46,904 bases of DNA from an uncultured Lachnospiraceae bacterium (GTDB taxonomy: Bacteria > Bacillota > Clostridia > Lachnospirales > Lachnospiraceae). The notes beneath the pieces were generated by a model. It did no database searches and was not told the DNA's origin. It saw only the letters and a program-made list of their open reading frames with translations. This document shows, in pieces, positions 1 through 8,869 of this stretch. The stretch is from assembly GCA_958402795.1 (NCBI GenBank), contig CATXUX010000029.1, positions 1 through 46,904 of the forward strand, written 5' to 3'. How positions within the stretch are numbered: position 1 is the stretch's first letter; every line of letters begins with the position of its first letter. Position numbers and translations under genes: made by a program.

Positions 1-140
1 TTAGGAATAATATTTGCTCCGAAAGAATATGGTGTTAACTTCTAAAGACGGGTGTAAACAAAACCGTAAAAATGGCCTCATGCAGAGGCACGGGCAGAAA
101 AGAAGCCAAAAAAAATACTTGGGAAAGAATAATAATTACA

Positions 141-169
141 TTGACCTGACGGCGCTTTTTCTCTATAAT
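141..169 (+). promoter_or_regulatory. Sigma-A promoter of talC operon
   Basis: TTGACC at 141-146 and a consensus TATAAT at 164-169 are separated by 17 bases. Transcription would begin near 176 and leave a leader of about 50 bases before the talC start. The DNA upstream (1-140) holds only a short GCCTC/GAGGC hairpin at 75-89 without a U tract; no gene is seen there. Confidence 0.8.
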
Positions 170-225
170 CGGAGTTGAAAACGGAGTAATACAGCAATGC
201 ATGGCAAATGAAGGAGGAACGGAAC

Positions 226-879
226 ATGAAGTTATTTATTGATACGGCGAAGGTTGAGGACATTCGCAAGGCAAACGATATGGGCGTGATCTGCGGGGTA
301 ACGACAAACCCGTCGCTGATCGCAAAAGAAGGACGTGTATTCGAGGAAGTGATTGCTGAGATCGCGTCCATTGTTGACGGACCGATCAGCGGAGAAGTAA
401 AAGCAACGACGACAGATGCAGAGGGTATGATCCGGGAAGGACGTGAGATCGCGGCGATCCACCCGAACATGGTAGTGAAGATCCCGATGACTGTGGAAGG
501 CTTAAAAGCAGTTAAAGTCCTTTCCGCTGAGGGGATCAAGACAAATGTAACTTTGATCTTTACGGCAAATCAGGCGCTTCTTGCGGCAAGAGCAGGTGCA
601 ACCTATGTATCCCCGTTCCTTGGACGTCTTGACGACATTTCTGTACGCGGAACGGATCTGATCGCGGAGATCGCGCAGATTTTTGACATTGCGGGAATTG
701 AGACAGAGATCATCGCAGCATCCATCCGTAACCCGATGCATGTAACGGACTGCGCGCTTGCAGGCGCGGATATCGCAACGGTACCATATAGTGTGATCGA
801 GCAGATGACACACCACCCGCTGACGGACAAGGGAATCGAGAAGTTTCAGGCTGATTACAAAGCGGTATTCGGAGAGTAA
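226..879 (+). CDS. Transaldolase-like / fructose-6-phosphate aldolase (TalC family)
   Basis: A 217-residue class I aldolase of the small transaldolase (TalC/FSA) family, the usual length for this group. The barrel-type N-terminus MKLFIDTAK, the TTNPSLIAK segment and the Schiff-base lysine K85 in VVKIPMT are present. It should interconvert sedoheptulose-7-phosphate and glyceraldehyde-3-phosphate with erythrose-4-phosphate and fructose-6-phosphate in the cytoplasm; a fructose-6-phosphate aldolase activity cannot be excluded from sequence. The start at 226 is preferred over the in-frame ATG at 208 because AAGGAGG (211-217) lies 8 bases before it and inside the longer version. It is followed 48 bases later by the two transketolase halves, which supports a role in the non-oxidative pentose phosphate pathway. 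Confidence 0.93.
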   Translation: MKLFIDTAKVEDIRKANDMGVICGVTTNPSLIAKEGRVFEEVIAEIASIVDGPISGEVKATTTDAEGMIREGREIAAIHPNMVVKIPMTVEGLKAVKVLSAEGIKTNVTLIFTANQALLAARAGATYVSPFLGRLDDISVRGTDLIAEIAQIFDIAGIETEIIAASIRNPMHVTDCALAGADIATVPYSVIEQMTHHPLTDKGIEKFQADYKAVFGE

Positions 880-927
880 ACGGATGCTGCCCGACGGAAG
901 CATTACCATCAATGAGGAGGACATCTT

Positions 928-1764
928 ATGGATACGATAGAATTGAAGCGGACTGCGAATGAGATCCGCAAGGGCATTGTGACTGCCGTGCACAGCGCAA
1001 AGTCCGGACATCCGGGCGGCTCTCTTTCGGCTGCGGATATTTTTACCTGGTTATATTTTGAAGAGATGAATATTGATCCTGCGGATCCGAAGAAGGAAGA
1101 CCGCGACCGGTTTGTCCTTTCCAAAGGACACTGTGCGCCGGGACTGTATTCCACGCTGGCGAACCGGGGATATTTTCCGGTGGAAGACCTGACAACACTG
1201 CGGCATACGGGATCTTATCTTCAGGGACATCCGGATATGAAGCATATTCCGGGGGTTGACATGTCGTCCGGTTCACTGGGGCAGGGCGTTTCAGCAGCGG
1301 TCGGAATGGCTCTTTCCGCGAAGCTGTCGGATCAGGATTACCGGGTATATACACTGCTTGGGGACGGAGAGATTCAGGAAGGCCAGGTGTGGGAGGCGGC
1401 AATGTTTGCCGGATCCCGGAAACTGGACAACCTGGTTGTGATCGTAGACAACAATAATCTGCAGATCGACGGCGCGATCACGGAAGTGAACTCCCCTTAC
1501 CCCATCGACAAGAAGTTTGAGGCGTTTAACTTCCATGTAATTACAATTAACGGAAATGACTTTGAAGAGATCGCGGCAGCGTTCCAGGAGGCGAGAGAGA
1601 CGAAAGGAATGCCCACGGCGATCATCGCAAAGACGGTGAAGGGCAAAGGCGTTTCCTATATGGAAAACGAGGTAGGCTGGCACGGTGTGGCTCCGAATGA
1701 CGAGCAGTATGCGGCGGCAATGGAAGAGTTGGAGAAAGCGGGGAAAGAACTATGTCAGAAGTAA
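928..1764 (+). CDS. Transketolase, N-terminal (TPP-binding) subunit
   Basis: A 278-residue protein equal to the first half of transketolase. It carries the thiamine-diphosphate motif beginning GDGEIQEGQVWEAA and ending at NNNLQIDG (roughly residues 150-182), which binds the diphosphate and Mg2+. Together with the next gene it should transfer two-carbon ketol units between sugar phosphates in the cytoplasm. The start is supported by GAGGAGG about 6-12 bases upstream. The gene ends inside the next one: the two reading frames overlap by 13 bases, a sign of translational coupling so that both halves are made in equal amounts. Split transketolases are common in Firmicutes; which sugar phosphates are preferred is not visible. 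Confidence 0.95.
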   Translation: MDTIELKRTANEIRKGIVTAVHSAKSGHPGGSLSAADIFTWLYFEEMNIDPADPKKEDRDRFVLSKGHCAPGLYSTLANRGYFPVEDLTTLRHTGSYLQGHPDMKHIPGVDMSSGSLGQGVSAAVGMALSAKLSDQDYRVYTLLGDGEIQEGQVWEAAMFAGSRKLDNLVVIVDNNNLQIDGAITEVNSPYPIDKKFEAFNFHVITINGNDFEEIAAAFQEARETKGMPTAIIAKTVKGKGVSYMENEVGWHGVAPNDEQYAAAMEELEKAGKELCQK

Positions 1765-2690
1765 AGAAAATTGCAACGAGAGAGGCCTATGGCAAAGCTC
1801 TGGTTGAACTGGGAAAAGAACATGAGGATGTAGTTGTGCTGGATGCAGACCTTGCTGCGGCGACCAAGACGGGGATGTTTAAAAAAGAATTTCCGGATCG
1901 TCATATCGACTGTGGAATCGCGGAAGGGAATATGATGGGAATCGCCGCCGGACTTGCAGCAACCGGAAAGGTTCCTTACGCAAGTTCATTTGCAATGTTT
2001 GCGGCAGGACGCTCCTTTGAGCAGGTGAGAAATTCCATCGGCTACCCGCATCTGAATGTAAAGATCGGCGCGACTCACGCGGGAATCTCAGTTGGCGAGG
2101 ACGGCGCGACACATCAGTGTAATGAGGACATTGCACTGATGCGGACGATTCCGGGCATGGTTGTACTCAATCCGTCGGACAGTGTAGAGGCGGTGGCGGC
2201 CGTAAAAGCGGCCTATGAGCATCAGGGACCGGTGTATATGCGGTTCGGACGTCTGGCGGTTCCGGTGATCAACGACCGGGAGGATTACAAGTTTGAGATC
2301 GGAAAAGGCGTGACGCTTCGGGAAGGAAACGATGTGGCAATCATTGCGACCGGACTTCCGGTGGCGAATTGTCTGGAGGCTGCCGAACTGCTTGCAGCAG
2401 ACGGAATCCACGCGAAGGTCATCAATATCCATACCATCAAACCACTGGATGAGGAGCTGGTCATTGCGGCGGCAAAAGAAACAGGGAAAGTCGTTACAGT
2501 TGAAGAACATTCAGTAATCGGCGGACTTGGAAGCGCGGTGTGCGATGTGCTGTCAGAGCATGCACCGACCCGGGTGATGAAGATCGGAATGAACGATGTA
2601 TTCGGAGAATCGGGACCGGCGCCGGAGCTGATCAAAAAATATGGACTGGATGCACAGAGCATCTATGAAAAAGTAAAAGCATTTTGTTAA
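1752..2690 (+). CDS. Transketolase, C-terminal (pyrimidine-binding) subunit
   Basis: A 312-residue partner of the preceding gene, matching the transketolase pyrimidine-binding domain (residues about 5-170, with the FAAGRSFEQVRNSIGYP segment and the acidic residue that activates TPP near CGIAEGNMMG) followed by the transketolase C-terminal domain (about 190-305). The pair should form an alpha2-beta2 enzyme. DXS-type activity is unlikely because DXS is a single long chain. The start codon lies inside the end of the N-terminal subunit gene, and the unit ends at a strong terminator 7 bases after the stop codon. Confidence 0.95.
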   Translation: MSEVKKIATREAYGKALVELGKEHEDVVVLDADLAAATKTGMFKKEFPDRHIDCGIAEGNMMGIAAGLAATGKVPYASSFAMFAAGRSFEQVRNSIGYPHLNVKIGATHAGISVGEDGATHQCNEDIALMRTIPGMVVLNPSDSVEAVAAVKAAYEHQGPVYMRFGRLAVPVINDREDYKFEIGKGVTLREGNDVAIIATGLPVANCLEAAELLAADGIHAKVINIHTIKPLDEELVIAAAKETGKVVTVEEHSVIGGLGSAVCDVLSEHAPTRVMKIGMNDVFGESGPAPELIKKYGLDAQSIYEKVKAFC

Positions 2691-2696
2691 GAAAAA

Positions 2697-2733
2697 ATCC
2701 CCGTCCTGCATGGCAGGACGGGGATCTTTTTTT
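2697..2733 (+). terminator. Rho-independent terminator of talC-transketolase operon
   Basis: A perfect 13-bp stem (2697-2709 with 2713-2725), three-base loop and a T7 tract (2727-2733) follow the transketolase stop codon directly. An A-rich run precedes the stem. Confidence 0.95.
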
Positions 2734-2837
2734 GTCGAATTCTCCTGACACAAACTGATAAATTCAGCCATTTCGGTATGCTATGCTTTGAAAAAGCGGC
2801 GGAGAGCGCTGCAAATATTTTTTTGAGGTGAGTAGAG

Positions 2838-4046
2838 ATGGAGAGACAGATACCAAAAAATGTGCGGCAGATTGGAAATGTGAGTGATACACCGAAAATA
2901 TATGTAGAGGATTATGTGGATACATTTTTCACGCAGTTATGTGAAAAGGCGGGAGAAAATCCGGTCGGTGCATTCCTGATCGGGGACATGCAGCAGACAG
3001 ACAATGAGGAGTATGTATACATATACGGGGCAGTGCAGATGCATGAGCTGAAGATGGACGAGTCCGGTTATGTACTGGACGAAGACACGTGGAAGGCGGC
3101 ATATGAGGACTGCAAGCAGTATTTTGAGGACGGAGAGATGCTGGGGTGGTTTGTGGCGCGTTCCGGCACGGAACTGCGGCCGGATAATTCGGCGCTGCGC
3201 CTGCATAAAAAGTCGTTCCCGAAGAAAAACACGGTGTTTATTCTGAAAGATCCGGTGGAAAAGGAAGAGGCATATTATGTGTTTAAATTCAATGATCTGA
3301 TGGAGATGGGCGGACATTATACGTATTACGAGAAAAACCCGTGCATGCAGAACTATATGGTTTCCTGCAGGAAAAAGAACGGGGCGTCTCCCTCGGAAAC
3401 TGTGGAAGACCGTGCGGCGAAAGACTTCCGCAGTGTTGTGCATGCCCGGGAAGCACAGAAGAAGCAGGCAAAAGCAAACCGTATGATGTATGCCGTCAGC
3501 GCGTGCCTTGTTCTGGTGGTCGTTATTATGGGCGTGGCAATGATGAATAATTATGATAAAATGAGATCGGTACAGTCGAGGCTGGACAACTTATCTGAAA
3601 ATACTACTGATTCGGAAAGCGAGGAGGTGCTGGAGACAAGCGGGAATGTGACTGCAGTTACGGGGGACGCGGCGCAGGAGGAAAGCGGACAGCCGGACGG
3701 ACAGAATGCAGAAGGCCAGTCCGCAGAAAATCCGGCCGCAGAAGAGCCGCAGGCACAGGGACAGGCTGTGGATGAGCAGGGAGCGGACATGCAGTCTGCA
3801 GATACGGCGGCCGTGGCCGATGCTGCGGCTGCACAGCAGCCGGTGTCAGAAGACACCTCAGGCGAGGCAATCGATAACAGTAATGCGCAGGAAATCGGAG
3901 TATATGTGGTGGAGGAGGGAGATACGCTGGCAATCATCAGCAGGAAGATGTACGGCGACATTTCCTATGCGGATGCGATATCGAGGATGAATGGTCTTAC
4001 GGATGGAAATTTGATTTATGTCGGACAGAAATTGCTATTACCGTAA
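2838..4046 (+). CDS. LysM membrane protein with degenerate MPN/JAMM-like N-terminal domain
   Basis: A 402-residue protein. Residues about 21-150 look like an MPN (JAMM protease) fold: GAFLIGD near 44-50 and GWFVARSG at 103-110, followed by a spaced acidic residue and KKSF. In active JAMM enzymes the equivalent of 106-108 is His-x-His; here it is Val-Ala-Arg, so no zinc site can form. A transmembrane helix follows (about 216-238), then a low-complexity Ala/Gln/Glu-rich linker (about 250-350) and a C-terminal LysM domain (about 355-402) that should bind peptidoglycan. The N-terminal domain is probably cytoplasmic and the LysM extracellular. GAGGTGA precedes the ATG. The MPN reading is inference by eye; LysM and the helix are clear. 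The exact job is unknown. Confidence 0.75.
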   Translation: MERQIPKNVRQIGNVSDTPKIYVEDYVDTFFTQLCEKAGENPVGAFLIGDMQQTDNEEYVYIYGAVQMHELKMDESGYVLDEDTWKAAYEDCKQYFEDGEMLGWFVARSGTELRPDNSALRLHKKSFPKKNTVFILKDPVEKEEAYYVFKFNDLMEMGGHYTYYEKNPCMQNYMVSCRKKNGASPSETVEDRAAKDFRSVVHAREAQKKQAKANRMMYAVSACLVLVVVIMGVAMMNNYDKMRSVQSRLDNLSENTTDSESEEVLETSGNVTAVTGDAAQEESGQPDGQNAEGQSAENPAAEEPQAQGQAVDEQGADMQSADTAAVADAAAAQQPVSEDTSGEAIDNSNAQEIGVYVVEEGDTLAIISRKMYGDISYADAISRMNGLTDGNLIYVGQKLLLP

Positions 4047-4060
4047 AATCGTGTTATACT
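4032..4060 (+). promoter_or_regulatory. Promoter before the DUF5711 gene
   Basis: TTGCTA (4032-4037), a 17-base spacer and TATACT (4055-4060) span the end of the LysM gene and the short gap after it. This would give the DUF5711-cvpA-GIY-YIG group its own transcript start near 4067. Confidence 0.6.
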
Positions 4061-4107
4061 GAAAAAACGAGATAAGGGGCAACAAAAAAGAAGATAAGGG
4101 GTATCAG

Positions 4108-5310
4108 ATGACGCAGAAGAAAAAAACGCAGCTAAAGGCAGTGAAGAATCCGGCAAATACAGGGAAGGCTGAATCAGTAAAAAGAACGGAAACATACTGG
4201 ACAGAGAAGCGGATCACAACGGTGGTTACGGTGATACTTGTGGTGATGGCGCTGTTCGGAACCTGGCTGCTGGTGGCAAACCATACATTTACAAGCGTAT
4301 ATCAGGCAGACTCTTATAAAAAGACGACATCGGACAGCAGCCAGTATGCGGCATTCGGCGGCGGAATTATCCGCTACAGCAGGGACGGTGTTACGTTTTT
4401 AAATGAGAAGAACGAGGAGCAGTGGATTCAGTCCGGCCAGTTCCAGAACCCGGTGCTTGATATCTGTGGAGATTCCTTTGCCGTCGGAGACAGCGGCGGA
4501 AACCTGATCCAGGTATTCACAAAGGAGGGATTAAAGGGTGAGATTGAGACGACACTTCCGATCGAACGGCTCTCTGTATCAGGGCAGGGAATTGTCAGCG
4601 CGATTTTAAAAAATGATATGTCGCCCTCGATCATCACCTATGATGCAGCCGGAAATATTCTGGTGGAAAACCAGGTGACAGTCGGAAATACCGGTTATCC
4701 GACTGCACTGGAGATGTCCCCGGACGGAACGGTTCTGGCGGTGAGCTATCTGGATATGAGCAGCACAGCGCTGAAGTCGCGTGTGATCTGCTACAATTTC
4801 AGTGAAGAAGGAAAGAGTAAGACGAACAATGAAGTGAGCAGGGAGGAATATGAGAACAGCATCATGCCGGAAATCTTCTTTATGGATGAGTCTCATATGG
4901 TTGTAGTCGGAGACAGCTCTTTCGTCCTGTATACGGGAGCCGGGACCCCGCAGAAAAAAACGGAGATTGCGGTTTCCCAGGAGATCAGGAGTACGTTCCA
5001 TACGTCAAAATACATTGGGTTTGTGCTTCTGAATGAGGAAAAGTCGGGATATGAAGTGCGGCTGTACAATAAAGCAGGAAACCAGGTGATGAACCGGGAG
5101 ATCTCGGGTGAATACAGTTATGCGGGCATGGTGGGGAACGAGGTGATCCTGTACAGTGGCTCCCAGTGCTGTATTCTTACGAGCAGCGGAATACAGCGGC
5201 TGAAATGTGATCTGAAAACGGACATATTGGCGGTGATCCCGCAAAACGGACTGAACAAATACTTAGTGATGAGTGCCGGTGAACTTCGGGTTGTTTATCT
5301 GGCAAAATAG
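4108..5310 (+). CDS. DUF5711 family membrane-anchored beta-propeller-like protein
   Basis: A 400-residue protein with a charged N-terminus, one transmembrane helix (about 36-58) and a long extracellular region of repeating short beta-strand units (for example ALEMSPDGTVLAVSYLD), as expected of a beta-propeller. It fits the DUF5711 family found in Lachnospiraceae and relatives; no catalytic motif is visible and the function is unknown. It sits between the LysM protein and the CvpA-like protein with an 8-base gap to the latter, suggesting that the three act at the cell envelope. GATAAGGGG precedes the start. Confidence 0.75.
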   Translation: MTQKKKTQLKAVKNPANTGKAESVKRTETYWTEKRITTVVTVILVVMALFGTWLLVANHTFTSVYQADSYKKTTSDSSQYAAFGGGIIRYSRDGVTFLNEKNEEQWIQSGQFQNPVLDICGDSFAVGDSGGNLIQVFTKEGLKGEIETTLPIERLSVSGQGIVSAILKNDMSPSIITYDAAGNILVENQVTVGNTGYPTALEMSPDGTVLAVSYLDMSSTALKSRVICYNFSEEGKSKTNNEVSREEYENSIMPEIFFMDESHMVVVGDSSFVLYTGAGTPQKKTEIAVSQEIRSTFHTSKYIGFVLLNEEKSGYEVRLYNKAGNQVMNREISGEYSYAGMVGNEVILYSGSQCCILTSSGIQRLKCDLKTDILAVIPQNGLNKYLVMSAGELRVVYLAK

Positions 5311-5318
5311 GAGAGAGT

Positions 5319-6137
5319 ATGGATAACTGGTTATTGATCGTTATTGGTGTTATTTTTCTGGCAGGAACAGTGGCGGGCGGCGTGAGAGGACTTTTCCGGA
5401 CAGTCCTGTCGCTTCTGTCCGCAGTGATCACGGCGGTACTTGTGGTGTATCTGTCGCCTTATGTGAGTGACGCGCTTGTGAAGTATACGCCGCTGGATAA
5501 TGTGATCGAAGAGAAGATTGTCGAGGCATTTATGCCGGAGGTGTCGGGAGATGTTTTCGCGGGAAAGGATCTGACCGGAACGCCTTTTGAGGGACTGGAC
5601 CAGGATACGCTGGATCATATTGAAAACGCAGATCTGGATCTGCTCGGGATTTCAGAGGAAGATCTGCTGGGGATGATCGGCGAGATTCCGAGAGACCAGC
5701 AGATTCAGTTGATCGAGCATTCGCAGCTTCCGGAATTTTTAAAAACACTGCTGATGGAGAATAATAACAGTATCGTCTATGAAGAACTTGGCGTGACCGG
5801 ATTTCCACAGTACGTGGCAGGCTACATTACCAGAGCGGTGATGAAGATCCTGTCATTTCTGGTGACATTTTTACTCGCTATCATCATTGTACGTGCGCTG
5901 ATGGCGGCGGTGGATATTCTGGGGGAACTGCCGGTGGTCGGTCCGCTGAATCATGCAGGCGGAGCGGTATTCGGCTTTTTGGCGGCGCTTTTGGTCGTCT
6001 GGATGATCTTCCTTGTGATCACACTTCTTTATTCGACGGACATGGGGCAGACCTGTTTTGCAATGATCGGGGAAAGTCGTGTGCTGACGGTGATTTATGA
6101 GAATAATCCGATCCTGACGAAGCTGCTTTCGTTTTAG
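5319..6137 (+). CDS. CvpA family membrane protein
   Basis: A 272-residue membrane protein with two N-terminal helices (about 3-22 and 27-47), a soluble segment (about 50-165) and two further helices (about 168-195 and 208-238), the last pair carrying the Gly-rich GPLNHAGGAVFGF turn typical of CvpA/colicin-V-production proteins. The family was named from an E. coli plasmid colicin phenotype and is linked to envelope stress; the biochemical role is not established. The acidic insert between the second and third helices is longer than in E. coli CvpA. GGAGAG overlaps the stop codon of the previous gene, so the two are probably co-translated. Confidence 0.8.
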   Translation: MDNWLLIVIGVIFLAGTVAGGVRGLFRTVLSLLSAVITAVLVVYLSPYVSDALVKYTPLDNVIEEKIVEAFMPEVSGDVFAGKDLTGTPFEGLDQDTLDHIENADLDLLGISEEDLLGMIGEIPRDQQIQLIEHSQLPEFLKTLLMENNNSIVYEELGVTGFPQYVAGYITRAVMKILSFLVTFLLAIIIVRALMAAVDILGELPVVGPLNHAGGAVFGFLAALLVVWMIFLVITLLYSTDMGQTCFAMIGESRVLTVIYENNPILTKLLSF

Positions 6138-6175
6138 GACCGGTATCTGACAGACGAAGAAGGAATTGAGATTTT

Positions 6176-6424
6176 ATGAATTATACATATATTGTGCGCT
6201 GCAGTGACGGCACGCTTTATACCGGCTGGACGAACAATCTGGAGAAACGAATCTGTGACCATAATAACGGAAAAGGAGCAAAGTATACAAAGTCCAGACG
6301 TCCGGTTGTGCTGGAATATTATGAAACCTTTGCGACAAAGGAAGAAGCGATGCGCAGGGAGTATGCGATCAAGCATTTAAGCAGGGCAGAGAAACAAAAG
6401 TTAGTCATGACAAATGGATCATGA
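6176..6424 (+). CDS. GIY-YIG nuclease family protein (YhbQ-like)
   Basis: An 82-residue single-domain GIY-YIG protein. It begins NYTYIVRCSDGTLYTGWT, where YIV and YTG supply the family's two signature tripeptides, followed by the conserved Arg in LEKRICDHN, the KYTKSRRPV segment and a Glu in KEEAMRREY. Small stand-alone members such as YhbQ are thought to act in DNA repair or processing; the substrate of this one is unknown. AGAAGGAATT precedes the ATG, 38 bases after the cvpA-like stop. Confidence 0.88.
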   Translation: MNYTYIVRCSDGTLYTGWTNNLEKRICDHNNGKGAKYTKSRRPVVLEYYETFATKEEAMRREYAIKHLSRAEKQKLVMTNGS

Positions 6425-6487
6425 ATTGTCTGAAAAAAAGCAGAAAAAAAATTAATATTTGTACTTCCTTTTTCCTACATTTTGCGG

Positions 6488-6520
6488 TATGATATTCAAA
6501 GACACACCAATATATAGTGG
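6488..6520 (+). promoter_or_regulatory. nrdD promoter -10 with overlapping NrdR-like box
   Basis: A TATGAT -10 element (6488-6493) is followed by a dyad-like site at 6504-6520 (CACC-AATATAT-AGTGG), close to the NrdR box consensus that is built around ATATAT flanked by CAC/GTG. A weaker match lies at 6533-6544 (CAAGATGTAGCA). NrdR represses ribonucleotide reductase genes when dATP is high, and the site's position at the expected transcript start fits repression. The -35 element is poor (TTCCTT, 17 bases upstream). Spacing of the two boxes (25 bases) is not the usual 31, so the second is doubtful. Confidence 0.5.
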
Positions 6521-6559
6521 GGCAACGAAAGACAAGATGTAGCAACAGGAGGGGATCGT

Positions 6560-8749
6560 ATGAGTCCAGAAGTCAAGACGAAGGTAATTAAGAGAAATGG
6601 AAAAGAAGTGTCGTTTGACATTTCCAAGATAACGAACGCCATTACCGCGGCGAATAATGAAGTGGATCAGATCCATCAGATGAATGTGTTCCAGATTTCG
6701 GCGATCGCGGAGAAGATTGCAGGGGAGGTGAAAGATTCCACCCATGCCGTGAACGTAGAAGACATTCAGGATCTTGTGGAAACGGGCATCATGGAGATGC
6801 GCGGATATGAAGTGGCGCAGAAGTATGTGCGCTATCGTTATAAGAGGGAACTGACGAGAAAGTCGAATACAACGGATGATGGGATCCTGACGCTGATCGA
6901 GCAGAATAACGAGGAAGTAAAGCAGGAAAATTCCAACAAAAATCCGGTGATCAATTCTACCCAGAGAGATTATATGGCAGGCGAGGTCAGCAAGGATCTG
7001 ACAAAGCGTGTGCTGCTGCCGCAGGATATTGTCCGGGCGCATGAAGCGGGGATCATTCATTTCCATGATTCCGATTATTTCGCACAGAAGGAGCACAACT
7101 GCGATCTGATCAATCTGGAGGATATGCTGCAGAACGGCACGGTGATCAGCGGAACGATGATCGAGAAACCGCACAGCTTTTATACGGCATGCAATATTAC
7201 GACGCAGATCATCGCACAGGTTGCCAGCAACCAGTATGGCGGTCAGTCCTTTTCACTGGCGCATCTGGCTCCGTTTGTGGATGTCAGCCGCCGGAAGCTG
7301 CGCAATGGCGTAATTGCGGAGCGCACGGAATGCGGAGAATCTCTGGACGAAGAGATTGTGTCCAAAGTAACAGAGCGCAGGCTCAAGGATGAGATCCGCA
7401 GCGGAATCCAGACGATCCAGTATCAGTTGATCACATTGATGACATGCAACGGACAGGCACCGTTTGTTACGATGTTCATGTATCTGGACGAGGTGGAGGA
7501 AGGACAGACACGAGACGACCTTGCGATGATCATCGAGGAAGTGATGATTCAGCGGATGCAGGGCGTGAAGAATGAGAAGGGCGTCTGGGTTACCCCGGCA
7601 TTCCCGAAACTGATCTATGTGCTGGATGAAGATAATATTACCGAGGATTCCAAATACTGGTATCTGACGGAACTGGCAGCGAAGTGTACGGCGAAACGAA
7701 TGGTACCGGATTACATTTCTGCGAAGGTGATGAAAGAACTGAAAAAGGGAGAGGTGTACACCTGCATGGGGTGCCGTTCATTCCTGACGGTGGAAGACAG
7801 CCAGATGCTTCCGAACGGAAAGCACAAGTTCTACGGCAGATTCAATCAGGGGGTCGTTACGATCAATCTGGTGGATGTAGCATGTTCTTCGGAGGGAGAT
7901 TTTGACCGGTTCTGGCAGATTCTGGATGAACGGCTGGAGCTGTGCCACCGTGCGCTGCGCTGCCGCCATGAGCGTCTGCTCGGCACAGTATCCGATGTGG
8001 CGCCGATCCTGTGGCAGAACGGCGCACTGGCACGTCTGGAAAAGGGCGAGAAGATCGATAAGCTTTTATATAACGGGTATTCAACGATTTCGCTCGGCTA
8101 TGCGGGACTCTATGAGATGTGTATGCGCATGTATGGAAAATCCCATACCGATCCGGAGGCAAAACCGTTTGCGCTGGCTGTGATGCAGCATTTGAACGAT
8201 AAGTGTAATGAATGGAAGGCAGCGGAGAACATCAGTTATTCTCTGTATGGAACGCCGATGGAGTCGACCACATACAAGTTTGCGAAGTGTCTGCAGAAGC
8301 GCTTCGGTATCATCAAGGGCGTGACAGATAAGAACTATATTACGAACAGCTATCATGTGCATGTTTCCGAGGAGATCGACGCGTTCAGCAAGCTGAAATT
8401 CGAGTCGGAATTCCAGAAACTCTCTCCGGGCGGGGCGATCAGCTACGTGGAAGTGCCGAATATGCAGAACAATATTCCGGCGGTGCTGTCGGTGATGAAG
8501 TTCATTTATGACAATATTATGTATGCGGAACTGAATACGAAGAGCGATTACTGCGAATGCTGCGGTTATGACGGTGAGATTCAGATCATCGAAGATGAGT
8601 CCGGCAAGCTCGTATGGGAATGTCCGAACTGCGGAAACCGGGATCAGGATAAGATGTCTGTGGCAAGACGGACCTGCGGATATATCGGGACGCAGTTCTG
8701 GAACCAGGGACGGACGCAGGAGATCAAGGACCGGGTTCTGCATCTGTAA
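6560..8749 (+). CDS. nrdD: Anaerobic ribonucleoside-triphosphate reductase (class III)
   Basis: A 729-residue glycyl-radical enzyme that reduces ribonucleoside triphosphates to deoxy forms without oxygen. The N-terminus (about 5-95) is an ATP-cone domain, the allosteric dATP/ATP site. The C-terminus has the zinc-binding cysteines in CECCGYDG and CPNCGN and the glycyl-radical site RTCGY, with the radical on Gly707. Length is normal for the family. CAGGAGGGG precedes the ATG. The activase gene nrdG follows after 120 bases containing a large hairpin. No oxygen-dependent reductase is present in the window, in keeping with an obligate anaerobe. Confidence 0.97.
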   Translation: MSPEVKTKVIKRNGKEVSFDISKITNAITAANNEVDQIHQMNVFQISAIAEKIAGEVKDSTHAVNVEDIQDLVETGIMEMRGYEVAQKYVRYRYKRELTRKSNTTDDGILTLIEQNNEEVKQENSNKNPVINSTQRDYMAGEVSKDLTKRVLLPQDIVRAHEAGIIHFHDSDYFAQKEHNCDLINLEDMLQNGTVISGTMIEKPHSFYTACNITTQIIAQVASNQYGGQSFSLAHLAPFVDVSRRKLRNGVIAERTECGESLDEEIVSKVTERRLKDEIRSGIQTIQYQLITLMTCNGQAPFVTMFMYLDEVEEGQTRDDLAMIIEEVMIQRMQGVKNEKGVWVTPAFPKLIYVLDEDNITEDSKYWYLTELAAKCTAKRMVPDYISAKVMKELKKGEVYTCMGCRSFLTVEDSQMLPNGKHKFYGRFNQGVVTINLVDVACSSEGDFDRFWQILDERLELCHRALRCRHERLLGTVSDVAPILWQNGALARLEKGEKIDKLLYNGYSTISLGYAGLYEMCMRMYGKSHTDPEAKPFALAVMQHLNDKCNEWKAAENISYSLYGTPMESTTYKFAKCLQKRFGIIKGVTDKNYITNSYHVHVSEEIDAFSKLKFESEFQKLSPGGAISYVEVPNMQNNIPAVLSVMKFIYDNIMYAELNTKSDYCECCGYDGEIQIIEDESGKLVWECPNCGNRDQDKMSVARRTCGYIGTQFWNQGRTQEIKDRVLHL

Positions 8750-8755
8750 GAGTCG

Positions 8756-8809
8756 CAGAGAAAGCGGTTCACAAAGCCGATTTTCCGGCGCTGTGAACCG
8801 CTTTCTCTG
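8756..8809 (+). repeat. Long perfect inverted repeat between nrdD and nrdG
   Basis: A perfect 17-bp inverted repeat (8756-8772 with 8793-8809), extended inward by a second GCCG/CGGC stem, begins 7 bases after the nrdD stop. There is no U tract, so it is not a standard terminator; it may stabilise the nrdD mRNA end or lower nrdG expression relative to nrdD. Confidence 0.85.
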
Positions 8810-8869
8810 TGATTGAGGAGATGGATTTTTGGACACTGGGGATCTGACTAATCTGTGGGAGGTGAAGGG

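Noticed and set aside
6533..6544. Second NrdR box for nrdD
   Set aside because: Match is partial and the spacing to the first box is atypical, so it is not listed as a separate feature.
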